Below, piece by piece: positions 10,792 through 23,700 of a stretch of DNA of 64,000 nucleotides. Positions within the stretch are counted from its first letter, which is position 1; every line of letters starts with the position of its first letter. Location: assembly GCA_022495995.1 (NCBI GenBank), contig JAFEMH010000979.1, forward strand, positions 124,001-188,000. Reading direction: 5' to 3'. The translations under genes were made by a program, and so were the position numbers. This DNA comes from Adenophora triphylla var. japonica. Lineage: Eukaryota; Streptophyta; Magnoliopsida; Asterales; Campanulaceae. Under the pieces are notes generated by a model that saw only the letters and a list, made by a program, of their open reading frames with translations, did no database searches and was not told where the DNA came from.

Positions 10792-11000
10792 TACATACCC
10801 CACTTCTCATACTCATATTCATAAATTATGGGTCACACTTTGTTATACCCACTAACTTTTTTTCTCACACATTTAAATTATGGGCACACTTGTCTTACCC
10901 ATTCACTTATTCTCTCTCACAATCATTTTCCATTCAACACTTTTCTTAAATTTTATGCCAACACTAAAATTGATGAAGCTTGGACCGGGACACAGAGGAG
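10646..11000. mobile_element. Degenerate Stowaway-like MITE
   Basis: A left end near 10646 (CTCCCTTCATTCC) pairs with a weak right end near 10985-10998 (GGGACACAGAGGAG), followed by TA. It has diverged and abuts the next MITE at 11003. Confidence 0.5.
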
Positions 11001-11002
11001 TA

Positions 11003-11276
11003 CTCCCTCCGTCCCGGACCTATGTGCTCGGTTTGACTTTTCACGTAAATTAAGGAGAGAGTATTATATTGAAAGTGTTGTGAGTGTGAAATAAAATAGG
11101 AGAGAGAATGAGTGGAGGGAATAGTAAATTATAATGGTGTTGTGAGTATTAAAATAATGTAGGAGAGAGAATGAGTGGAGGGAATAGTAAAGATTCCTTT
11201 CCATTTTAGGAAATGTGCACGTAGGTTTGGGACGCCCAAAATGGAAAGTGTGCACGTAGGTATGGGACGGAGGGAG
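11003..11276. mobile_element. Stowaway-type MITE
   Basis: CTCCCTCCGTCCC and GGGACGGAGGGAG ends with TA on both sides; about 274 bp. The interior has the AGAGAGAATGAGTGGAGGGAATAG-type repeat common to this family. Confidence 0.9.
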
Positions 11277-11539
11277 TATACTTTAAGTGCAATATATATT
11301 TTAAAATTAAAAAAATATTTTGGAGTGCGCTAGGGTATTTTCGGGCTTTCACAATAGTTCATATTAGATGCAATTTATTTTATTATAAAATGTAAGTGAT
11401 GTTATTATAAAATTTAGCTCATATTAATAACTTTTTTTTAACAAAAAAAATCATATTAATTAAAGATGTTTTCTTTGAAGAGTTGGTCTTATAAAAAATG
11501 CATTTTTTTTAAGTTTAAGAAAAAATCATTTTTGCACTA

Positions 11540-11830
11540 TCACTTTATAATACATGCACTGACACTCTTCACACTGATACTTTTTTATACTAATACTGAC
11601 ATTTTTTACCCTACATTGGCACTCTTTATATTGACACTTAATATACATGCACTGACACTCTTTACACTGACACTTTGTTACACTAACACTGACACTTTTT
11701 TACACTGACATTTAATATACTGCACTGATACTCTTTACACTGACACTTTTTTACACTGATACTTTGTTACACTAACACTGACACTTTGTTACACTGTCAC
11801 TTTGTTTCACTAATACTGACACTAGCGGAA
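11540..11830. repeat. Imperfect minisatellite of ACACTGACACTTT-type units
   Basis: About 20 imperfect copies of a 12-20 bp unit (CACTGACACTCTTTA, CACTGACACTTTGTTA) run across the stretch. Flanking A/T-rich arms (near 11490-11525 and 11840-11880, both with AAAATGCATTTTTT) are in inverted orientation, so the array may lie inside a small hairpin-type element. Confidence 0.7.
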
Positions 11831-11884
11831 AAAACAAAACACATTTTTTTTAAGCTTAAAAAAAAAATGCATTTTTTTGTAAAA

Positions 11885-12326
11885 TTTTGGCTTCTTTGAA
11901 GGAATATTTATTAAAGATGTTAGCACACATATTATATAATCCCCTGCACTAAAATATTACACACATATTATAGTTATAAGATTTAAATTATATTATTATA
12001 AAATGTAAAAATCACATAATCTTGAACTACAATGACACTATCCTCAACCAAAAATATTCCTTTTATTTAATAAATTTTAATTAAGATTTTTTTTTTCAAA
12101 AAATATTTCCCAAATTAACAACCATTCTAAATTATTTGCCAAAACGACAATTTTTTTTAAAACTCGCTACTAGATGTGGCGAGTTTATCTTTTTTCACGC
12201 TCAACCTCGCTACTTCTAGAAGTAACGAATCTAAATTTGATCAATTTTATTATTATGTTTTTTTTTTTGAATATTTATTTTGGAACAAGTTGAATAACAT
12301 TTAAAATTGTTCAAAAACCTTAAATA
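11885..12326. other. Intergenic AT-rich DNA
   Basis: No coding frame, RNA gene or element end that I can recognise. Only low-complexity A/T tracts. Confidence 0.5.
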
Positions 12327-12898
12327 CTCCCTCTGTTCCGTTCGAAGAGGTACAAATTTCCTTTTTGGGCGTCCCATTTGAAGGGGCACAATCCAAAAAT
12401 GGAAAGTTTTTTATTACTTCTTTATTTGTGGAACCCACTTGTCATAATCACAGTAAATATTCACTAACTATTCCCTATCCCACTTTCTCTTTTCTACATT
12501 ACTTTTCATATTCACAACATTTATTTCACTATACTCCCTCCGTTTCAAGAAAGTTGTTACATTTGTGTTGAAGCACGTAAATTAAGAAAGGGGAATAATG
12601 AGTGGTTATGAGGAAGAGAGAGAATGAGTGGAGAATAATGAGTGGTTGTGAGGAAGAGAGAGAATGAGTGGAGAATAATGAGTGGTTGTGAGGAAGAGAG
12701 AGAATGAGTGGAGAATTATAAAAATAATAAAAAATTTCCTTTTTGGGTAATGTTGCAACTTAAGTGAAATGCCGAAAATGGCAAAATGTTACAACTTTAC
12801 TGAAACAGAGGGAGTATATTTTTTCTTTTTCCTATATCACTTTTTTTTTAATTTTCGTGCAAGAAAAAAACTTTGTCCTTTCGGACGGGATGGAGGGA
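12327..12898. mobile_element. Stowaway-type MITE interrupted by a second Stowaway
   Basis: The left end CTCCCTCTGTTCC at 12327 pairs with the GGACGGGATGGAGGGAA right end at about 12883-12898. The interior is split by a complete MITE at 12534-12814, so the outer copy is older. Confidence 0.7.
12534..12814. mobile_element. Nested Stowaway-type MITE with an internal 40-bp tandem repeat
   Basis: CTCCCTCCGTTTC and GAAACAGAGGGAG ends with TA target duplication, inserted in the outer MITE. The interior contains three copies (starting 12593, 12633 and 12673) of a 40-bp unit around GAATAATGAGTGGTTGTGAGG. Confidence 0.85.
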
Positions 12899-12899
12899 A

Positions 12900-14729
12900 T
12901 TCGATATAAATTGGGTGTACATAAAACTGGGTGTGAATAGAAACGCTCCTCCCACCCATCATCTTGATTTCATTTTTTCTCTTTCTCTTAAATAGGAATC
13001 TTTGGTGATACCACTGATTCCCCCAACTCCGATTTCTCGTACCCAGTCGTCGTCACGTTTCTGATTCGATCTTTACAAAATTTCCCTTTTCTCTCTCTAG
13101 GGTTAGTACTCTAGAGCTTCTTCTACTATCTCAATAGTCCCAAAGATTGAATCTTTATCAATTATAGGGTTTGTTTTTGGGTCTTCTTTGTCTTCATACA
13201 AATAATTCTTTCTGGGTGCTCTGTTATTGTTCTTGTGCATGTGATTGGAGCTGTTGGGTGAAAGCTGGCGCTTGATTCTTGAGGTTTGAGCTTGTTTTTA
13301 GCTACTTTTGCTCTATTAATTGTATTTTCCCCTTTCTTTTTCATTAATTTGTGCTGCCTAATTTTTGCTGTGGGTTGTGAAAAGTCTTTTGTTGAATTTA
13401 TAAACTAGGTTTTAGCTTTGTTCTTCTGTTTACGAGTTACGTGTAATGAGGTGAAGTGGAGTGGGAGTTTTAACTGTTTGACCTTGTTTTGAGTGTCAAC
13501 TGAAGTGGAGTGTAGAAGGTAGTAATTGGTTGATTGGGTTGTTTAATAGAACAGCTGGTATGCAGTTGCGTGCGTGAATTCAACCATAGTATATGGACAT
13601 GCTCCTTATATGATTTGATTGATTTCTGAGGTGCTGTGATTTGGTTAGAAAAGCATATGGCCATTTTTTGTTGATATCAAATCAAAACTATTAGCAGGAC
13701 TGAGTGGAAGGGGATATTCAGTTATTGGTTTGAACTGTTGGTGTACTTTTGTGAATTTAAATTTCAAATATGTAGCCGTTGATTCGGCTTCCTTGCCATT
13801 AGGGCGTATGGTCAGAATTAATTGGGTGTTATTGGATTCTCTCGGGTAGATTTATAGGATGGCGTGTTTGTTTATCTGTGTATCTACTCATTCTCTGGGT
13901 GTTGAATTTGATGTTCGTAATGAGATTACACTAGTAATTGTTTTGTCTTGTTTCTTATTTCCTTTTTTGTTTCTTCGGTAATTTGGCATAAAATACTTCC
14001 CGTATATTATGCATTTATGCTGATTATTTTCACATGAACTTGTTGACTTTGCTTCATGTCGTGTTGTTAGAATATTAACTGCTTAACTTTGACATACGCA
14101 ATTATTACAGAGTATCTTTTATCCTGGGCTAAGTATGTAATAAAGTTCAAGGCTTTCGGTATCGTCAGCATCAATCGTAAATAAATCAATCAAATACCAT
14201 TGGTGAAAATAAAATGAGTACATTCATGCTTATTCATTTTTATTTCACTTAGATGTGGAAAAGTTTATGATTAGTTGAGATCATGAGATTGCTCGATTTG
14301 GTTGAGCATTATTCAGTTGTTTTGGTGCATCATATTTCAAAAAAATTCCCTTTGTTGCAGCTTTACTTGCTGTGGAACATCGTGGATTAGTGCCAGGATA
14401 AAATGTGAAAGTTTTAGATACACTTTCCGTGAAAAGAGCAATTGTTGAGTAAGCTCTATTCTAGTGCTGTAAGTTGTGTTCGGGGGGAGGGGGGGGGGGT
14501 GCTCTTCTGCTGTAAAGGGTTCTTGCATTTCCTGTTTATTGTCCCTTTGAATGTGTAAATGCTTGTTACACAAAGTTGTTGACAAATTTTTGGATAAGAA
14601 CATGAATTTGATGTTCTATTGATTTTATATTCATTTGCTTAGGTATTCAAAGTTAGTTGTTCTTGGGACCGAGTTTCATAGCAAGTGCCTTGCCAAATGT
14701 TACTTGGAACTCGTTGAATAGTTGTCGGC
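12900..14729 (+). other. Likely promoter, 5' UTR and leader intron of the capping enzyme gene
   Basis: CT-rich leader-like sequence (about 12960-13100) ends in AGGGTTAGTAC, a possible donor. An acceptor TTTGCTTAG occurs at about 14631-14642 before the start codon at 14730. A leader intron of about 1.5 kb is likely. No coding region is supported in between. Confidence 0.45.
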
Positions 14730-17700
14730 ATGGATTTGAATGCATCGCCTGAACCTGAAGAAGACGAGGAATTTCTTGAACCACATTTGGAAGAGGAGGA
14801 CAATGGCCCACCACAACGCAATCATCATCCTCATCATCACGTTGAACATGTAGAGTCTGCAGTTGATATATTGCGCAGGGTACATAACTCCAACTTTTTC
14901 AATACACTCTACTTTTCTTTCTCGGATCCTCATTAATTTGCCTCTCTTTCATTTTACGTGCTTTAGTGCAGTTTTAACACTGTACAAGTGATGTACAAAC
15001 AAGTAAAACACACACCTTTAATACGTTGACAAGTCAACTGTGTTTTTATAATGGGACAGAAGATGTATTACTTTTCGTTCCACTCTGGCAGTCAGAACTG
15101 GTAATCTAGTTTTTGACAGCCTTATATGGGTAATAGAGGAATAATATTGTCTCACCATTTACTGCTATCTTGTTAACTTCCCATGATCTCAAGCATTCTC
15201 AATCCAGTTAATACTTAATATGAAGGTTGGCTCTTTTGTTTTGCTTTCCTGTAGAACTGATACTTTCATGGTTTAGGTGAATTTTAATTGTCTCCTCAGA
15301 AGTGTAAACATGATAATTTATACTCCATCCGTCCCAATTCCAACTACACACTTTGAGTTGGGCACTGGAATTAAGGAAAGACGTTACTGGAGTGGGCGTT
15401 GAGTATGAAAAGTGAGGTAGGAGATAGAAAGTGGGGTAGAGAATAGCAAGTGAAAAGTTGTTGCGAGTGTGAGGTTCCCATTGAATAAAGAAGTATTATA
15501 ACTTTTCCATTTTAGGAAAAATATAGTTTCAATTGAGACACCTTTTTTTTTTTTTGGGTAAAATGTGTAGTTTCAATTGGGACGGAGGGAGTATATATGT
15601 GTGTGTGGATTGAAGGGAACTTCATATTCATGTCTTACTTCATCAAATTTTACTGTACACTCGTTGAAGTAGAAAGTCATTGAATATCTCCTCCTTGCAT
15701 CAGGAGCGCGAAGAAAGAAAGCAACGGCTGAAACGAGAACGCCCAGATGACAGACCTGCACGCAACACGCAACAACATATGCATGATTATTCATACCTAG
15801 CAAAAAACCAGAGAACTTATGATAAAAGCAGACTTCCTCCAGGTAAGTGTGCTATTATTAGAGCATCAAATGTTTGCTAACCATGAAGCTTATTATCATT
15901 GCGACACTCAGTCATATAAAAATAAAAGTTTCTTACTTGTGTTCCCACATATAGATGGTCTAGCTGATTGTTATATATATATACATATATAAATCAATTA
16001 AAGGGTGACAATACTCACTTTCCACTAATTTGGTTGTGTTGGAGTTTTACAACGCATGGAAAGGAAATAAGGGGGAAGATACACGCTTCTCTCACTTTCG
16101 CACCTGTTCAAAGTTAAGGAATGATGGAAAGTCTTTGACTGAATTACTTTTATAGATGCTTATTTTGTTGCTCAGGTTCTCTATTTGGTGGTGTGGTGTT
16201 GTTTACTATTAAGTTTTAATCATGGATTTAGAATGTATACTTCTGCCATGTTTTTTTATGTTTCTTGATCATTGTAACTTATCAGACTTTGCTGTTTGAT
16301 TGTTGGACATAGCTAACTATATACTTGTCATTTATGTTCGATTTACATAAATTTTAGGTTGGCTGGAATGCCCTGCCTCTGGCCAAGAAATAGGTTGTAT
16401 TATTCCTTCTAAGGTTCCACTTGGTGAAGCCTTCAATGACTGTGTTATTCCTGGTAAAAGATACTCATCCAGGCAGGTGATTCATCAACAAAGAGTACTA
16501 GGAAGAAAGGTGAGTTTGATGATCTTAAACTTATACTCCCTCCGTCCCTAAATGAATGTCCAAATGTCATTTTAAGGGACACTCTGAAAACGTGTGCTAT
16601 TTATACATTTTAATGGCAAAGATGCATAAATATTCTTGTTATCCACTTTCTAAACATTTAGTTTCACGATAATAAAATGAATAGCGATATTTTTTTTTTT
16701 TGGTTAAAAAGCGTTTAGGGACAAAAGGTTTTTACAAAAAAGACATTCATTTTGGGACAAAATTTTCTTGAATTTGGACATTCATTTAGGGACAGAGGGA
16801 GTAGCGTAGCGTTTTCCTTTCATTTTGAACCAGAAGGTAGAACTTATTTGTCTGAGATATCATTTATTACACGTGGGAGTGATGCCTTGATGTTGAGCTT
16901 AGTATTTGGAGTGAAATTCAAAATCCTCTTGAGATTTAGCTGATTATTTTTCCAATTTACGCGCTCTTAACGCATTTGAGAAATTGTCTCGGTTAGGGTT
17001 ACAAATGTCACGGCTCATACCCATTGGACACGGTATATTTAGGAATCCTTCTTTTAATTTGGAATATTTTAGAATCTGTTATCTAGGATTAAAAATTGAA
17101 TTAGTAAAAGACGTTGTGGAGCCAATGGAAGGAGTGAATTACTTATAGGCGGTAGAAAGTTACAATGATCTCAATAATTGAGAAAAGAAATGAACTTCTA
17201 TGTAATAAAAAATCAGCGAAAGTAATTAGGCAAAATAAATGAGTTCCTAGAAAGATGTCCTTACAATGGTGCTAGCCCCCGTAGCTTGACGGTATGATAT
17301 TACTTTGAGGTTCTTACAGTGAGCTTGATCTAAAGGCGATAGTATTATGCTGAATATATAATGACAAAATCCTCATTTATCTCGTGGGAATCAACTAAAC
17401 AACTACTCCAATGTCCGTATTTTTTTTATTAAAGAGCAATTTTTTTTCTTTTATGGGCATTCATTTTGGGACAGAGGTAGTATTTATTCAAGTACTGCAT
17501 TATATTGCATTGATCTGGGAAAGCACATGTTTCTCACAGTCAGCATGCGTTTCTTCATTCCTTTCTCTATCATGGCAGCATCCCTTCTTTCTACAGCCTT
17601 GAGTTTATAACTTTGCAGTTATCTAAGGAGTACACTTAACGCAACTATAGATATAATGAAATAAATCTTATACAGAGATAACATTGAATTGCATTTGATT

Positions 17701-20700
17701 ACAGGAAGGTGCAGAGTTTAGACATGTCACAATTTCTCCTTTTCCCATTTCCATTTATCTAATGAACTATAGCTGATTGTTTTTTCTTACTATTAATCTA
17801 TCTTCTACATAATGAAAATTACCCACTTCACGCTTTATTACATCTTTTCTTGTTTGTTTGTAGTTGGGAACAACAAAATCACGCGTTTTTACCTTTTCCT
17901 TGTGCAATTCTGGGGCAACATGCATTATATTTTATTATTGTGGAAACTACCCGACAATTTTTCAAACTTTTTAGACATCCGAAAATTGGCAAACCATTGC
18001 ACACGAGTTACACAACAAGTTGGCCCTTTTTGTTTTGTTTTTATTTTTCTTTGTTCTTGTTTTTGGTTAATGCAATTTAGGATTCTGAAAGGGGTTGTTA
18101 CAAACTTGTTCATTCACGTGGTACAGCAGTCCAATGCATGAACGGACAAACAAATAACCTAATAAAAACTTCTGTGTGATGCTAAGTACTGCCCATAAAG
18201 ATAAAATTCTGAAGGTAGTTTATATTCCTAGTTTAAACTTCAGCGTTGACATGACCTCTTACGATGTAGCAGTCCAGTGTTACCTGTTAATGAATCACCA
18301 AGGCCTGATATTCATTGATGTGCTACCTTTTAAACCTTTTTTTGGTCATAAATTTATCTCTTCAGTATTTGCTTATAATTTCTTCCAGCTAGGTTTGGTG
18401 ATTGATCTTACGAATACTACTCGCTACTATTCGGTGACTGACTGGAAAAAAGAAGGCATAAAGTATGTTAAGGTTAGTCATTGTTACTTCCTTGTAACAG
18501 TAATGCTTTTGGACTAAGATAGCAGACGTCTGAGTTATTTTGTTATTATTCAGATCAATTGCAAGGGTCGCGATTCCGTACCTGAAAATGAGGCTGTTAA
18601 TCAGTTTGTTTATGAGGTAAATTCCTTATAAAAAGTCGATTATGCCTATAAATGTATGCTAACCTTCAAATTTTATCTGAGAACGCTGTACACCCTTCTA
18701 ATGCTCAAGCATTGGGAAGTTGGCGTTATATGAGTTTCGTCTTTATCTATCTGTCTTATGTGGGTTCTCTGTGAGCGGTTGTTAGAGGGTAGTATATGTC
18801 AGTAAAATGTTTCTTCATGTAGGATAATTTTGGAGTACATTCTTTATCTTGAGCTACCAGCCTGATATACTTTAAATAGTTATGAGTTGCTCTGTTGATT
18901 TGATTATTTGAGGTCAAATGAAAAGAACCAAGGGGCTATTTTTTAATTATCTTGATTACGTGTATGTGCTTTGCGCCTTTATTTCTTTTCCAAATGGCGC
19001 ATTTTGTTTCATAGCCCTTTACAATTTGCTGTTTGAATTTGTTACTCCCTCCATCCCAATATGATCTTCCTACATTTTGCGCTGTTATTATGAATAAACT
19101 TTGAGCAACAATAATAAGTTAGTTTAATTACACTAATGAAAATCTAAAACTTGTAATTGATATACCATCAACAATACTATCTATGACAAGTTTTAGGTTA
19201 TCATTAGGATAATTAAATCAACCTAAAATTAGTGCTCAAAATTCCTTCGTGTAACGACAAAAAAAGTGGGACGATCATTTTCGGACGGAGGGAATATTAA
19301 GTACTGTACTCTTGAATCAAGGAGAGAAATCTTGCTTTACCTGGCGTTAGTTTGAGCACCCTAACTTCTGTGAGGTGATTTATGTTAATTAATTCCCGTT
19401 TCTGCAAATTAGGTCTCTCAATTTCTCGCTCGACAGAAGCAGGCAAAAAAGTATATTCTTGTTCATTGCACTCATGGCCATAATCGCACTGGGTATATGA
19501 TTGTTCATTACCTCATGCGTACCCTACCAATGTCTGTCAGTCAGGTGAGTTATTCGCGTGTGCTTTTACTTTATGCGTTCCTTGAATGGGATAAATATCG
19601 GTCTAATACATCCATTATAGGCAATTAAAATATTTTCGGATGCGCGTCCACCTGGAATATACAAACCGGATTATGTTGATGCCTTGTACACCTTCTATCA
19701 TGAAAAAAAACCCGATACAGTCACTTGTCCTTCAACTCCTGAGTGGAAAAGATCTTCTGAATTTGATCTGAATGGTGAGGCACTACCTGACGAAGACGAT
19801 GATGGAGATCCCGTGGCTCCTTTGCTGGTATGTATTATCCCACCTTGCTTCTTGTTTTTTTTTCTTTGTTTAAGAACAGAGAGTTAGGCTCTTTATTTAG
19901 TGAGTAATTTTAATATATATTATTTATTGTTTCAGGAGAACCATGAAGTGGAGGGAGTAATGACAAATGACGATATATTGGGAGATAGTATCCCTCTGGA
20001 TCAGCAAGATGCATTTAGGCAGTTCTGTTACCAAGTACTAAAATTGAATGCAGGGGTATGAGCCATTTTGTTATTTGCTTTGACTTTTCTTTGTGCATTT
20101 GTTTATTCAATCCTTTTGACACCCTAATCCAAATAGTCGATGATTGTAGTTATGATCAACTGTACGATTGCGTCTAATAATTAAACTGTGCAGACAGGCA
20201 TGCCTTTCGTTTTTTTCCATGTTTCCTGCTTAGTTTTATTTTTATAGTTGCTTCTCCATTAGCAGTTATCTCCTTATTCATTGGCACTTCGCAGCATTTA
20301 GGCTCCGTTTATTTCAACGTAAAATGTTTTCCAGAAAATGATTTCCTGTAAAATGTTTTCCGGAAAATGAAGATGTTTTCCGGAAAATGAAGATGTTTTC
20401 CGGAAAATGAGATAAACATGTTTTCGGCTGTTTGGTAAGGAAAATATTTTCCGAAAAATATTTTCATGTGTTTAATGAAAATATTTTTCGATAAAACCAC
20501 AATTTGAGATAAGTTGAAAGAGATAGGGTGGGGAGTTGTTAAAAATAAATTTAAAATGATTAAATTTTTTTGACCCAACGGGGGTGGGGGCATGGGGTGG
20601 GGAGTTGTTAAAAATAAATTTAAAATGATTAATACCCAACGGGGGCATGGTGGGGGGTGTTACCATTTTCCGAAAAATGTTTTACTTAGGAAAAATCCGT

Positions 20701-23700
20701 AAGTCATTTTACTTAGAAAGGGCGTAAAATGTTTTCCGGAAAACGTTTTCTCCATTTTCCGGAAAACAACTAAACACTGGAAAATGGGGAAAACGTATTC
20801 CGGAAAACAACCAAACACCATAAAACGAGTTATTTTACGGAAAACATTTTCCGGAAAACGTTTTATGTCGAAACAAACGGAGCCTTAGTCTATAGAGGAT
20901 TACGATTGTCTTGCCTTAAACCATTTATTTATTTTAGATTTTAGATTTCATTGTAAAGTTTGTGTTGTAATATGCCAAAGCTAAAGTTGCTTTTTGCATA
21001 AGCAATTGATGCAGTGGCTAATGGTGCCTTGCTTTGGCAAGAGTAACTTTGTTCTTGGAAAAAAAAACCCTTCTAATAGTATATAGGGTATGCATGTTCC
21101 ACGCGTCTCTTGTAGATCTGACAGAAATTATTTCTCGTGTAAATGGACTGAAATCATATTCTGTTTCTCAATGTATATATGCTATTGCTACGTTCGTTAC
21201 CATTTGTACTCATACATCTCTTTTTGCTTTTCAGGCTAGAGGAAACTCACAGTTTCCAGGCTCACATCCAGTCTCTCTTAACAGGTTTGATTCAGTCTTG
21301 TACTCACATAGTGAACTTCATTGGGGTTTTTCTACTTCTTTTTCAATTGAATAACTTGGTGCTGCCTGATTCTTTTTTTTTCCCCCTCAAATCTCCATTA
21401 TCTTATGAACCTCTCAATGGTTTTCATATCTTCGGATTAAAATTATTCAATGGACCTTATATGTAACCTTAGAAGCTCTTTGGTTTCTTCCTAGGGAAGA
21501 TAATATGGCACGCTTATCATGTCCCTCTAGTGGCTAAGAAAAGAACTACCCTAAAGTTGTGCAGATAGATAAAGATGGTGAACGAGAAGCTCAGTGAGGG
21601 GTGGTGGTGAGGAGAGAGATGGCAGAAGTGAAAAGGGACTACCAGATGAGTTCCATGCCTCGAGATCCCAAACAATGAGTATAAATTGGTGTATTTGTAG
21701 ATATATAACTCGCATAGCTATTGGCTTTTGAAATGAAAAGGCATCATTAAATATTTGTCCCAATATCTCGTTATGTTGATTTATATAGCAAAGAATGCTG
21801 ACCAAGTGTGAAAAGTTGGCCGCAAATATGGTGATAAGGTCACTTGCAACGTAACTAGCACCTACTTGCGTATTACACCAAGGGCTCGTGTAGAACAAAG
21901 TTAACATTGCTGGCTTTTCTACTCTTCTACTCCCTCGGTCCCATAATAAATGTCGCATTTGACTTGTCAACTTGTTAAAGGAATGTGCTTTGTTTGTTTC
22001 TACATTACATGTACAATGGTAAAATTGCACCAAGAATATTTCCTAATTTAGAAATGTGACATTTATTTTCGGACGGACCAAAACGGAAAGTATGACATTT
22101 ATTATGAGATGGAGGGAGTATTAGACATGAGTTTGATCATTATACCTGTGTCTGTGACATACTTGTTTGTGACATGCAGGGAAAACTTACAACTTCTACG
22201 GCAGCGCTTTTATTATGCGACATGGAAAGCAGATGGAACCCGATATATGATGCTCATTACTATTGATGGGTGTTACCTTATAGATAGAAATTTTGCCTTT
22301 CGAAGGGTCCAGATGAGATTTCCTTGCAAACCCACTAATGAAGTATGTATGCACATAGTTCTTCTCTTTCAAGCTTCCTATCCTTGTCTAAAAGACTTAT
22401 CTAGTTTTTTTTTTCTTTCCAATCTGACGTAACTGTGTTTCCTTGTAAGTGTTTAGCTGAGAAGACTCACCACTTTACACTTCTTGATGGGGAGATGATA
22501 ATTGATACCGTGCCGGACACTGGGAAACAAGAGAGACGTTACCTGATATATGATATGATGGCAATTAATCAAGTCTCTATAGTGGAGGTATTTTAACACT
22601 CCCTTCTTCCTAGAATAAATGTCGTAATTGACTAGTCAACTTTTCTGAGGAAGGTGCTTTCCTAGCTTGTACATTACATGTACAATGATTAAATTGCACT
22701 AAGTCTCTTTCCTTATTTGGAAACGCGACATTTATTTTGGGACGAACAAAAATGGGAAGTGCGACGTTCATTCTGGGACGGAGGGAGTACAATATTGCTT
22801 CTATATTTGTGTCTTTTATTGGTTTTCTTATTGGCTTTGGCTTGGGCTTTAAGTTTTATTATTGAACTTTCTTCCAGAGACCATTCTATGAACGATGGAA
22901 AATGCTAGAGAAAGAAGTGATTGAACCTCGAAATTATGAACGTCAAAATATTTACAATAGCAGAAATCCATATTACAGATACGATTTGGAGCCGTTTAGG
23001 GTATGTGTTGAAAATTACCACCATTACTTTTTGTCTCCTAGTATTTTGCTATTTGGGTTGACAATGGTGACTTATCATAGTAAGTTTTCTAGGTACGAAG
23101 GAAGGATTTTTGGCCGCTCTCTACTGTCATCAAGCTTCTGAAGGAATTCATTCCAAGGCTTTCACATGATGCAGATGGCCTTGTTTTTCAGGTGCTGTGC
23201 TTTTTGTGCTTCCCTCTACTCTGTTTTTTTTTCTTGTTATTGCTACACCACTATTAACCTAATTATTGGTCAAAGTTCAGTCAAATTAACAACTAAAAAA
23301 AGTCGGACTATCTTTCTGGGCCGGGGGACATATTTTTACAAGGGCACCTTTTCTTTCTAAAGCAGAAAACAGAAACCTGTTTGTGGACAGTGAGTCTAAG
23401 CAGATAAAAAATGGATGATATACTTGAACGCAAAGCATGTTCTGTCTTGAAAGATAGACATAAGCTCTCCAACCTTGAGATTCGGCAATATTACAATGTT
23501 CTATTTGATCCTAGTTATTACTCCCTCAGTCTCATTTATATTGGCCCATTTGACTTTTTTGGTCAACACAAGCAAATTTTGACCAAACATTAATGTCAAT
23601 CTAATCATCCTTATGAAATTATATATAAAAAAGTTAGTAATAAATTATTAAGTACTTTAATAATAACAATTTTTAAAATTTCATTAGGATGATTAGATTG

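Noticed and set aside
11540..11830. CRISPR-like repeat array
   Set aside because: Units are imperfect, without unique spacers of regular size, and the DNA is plant nuclear.
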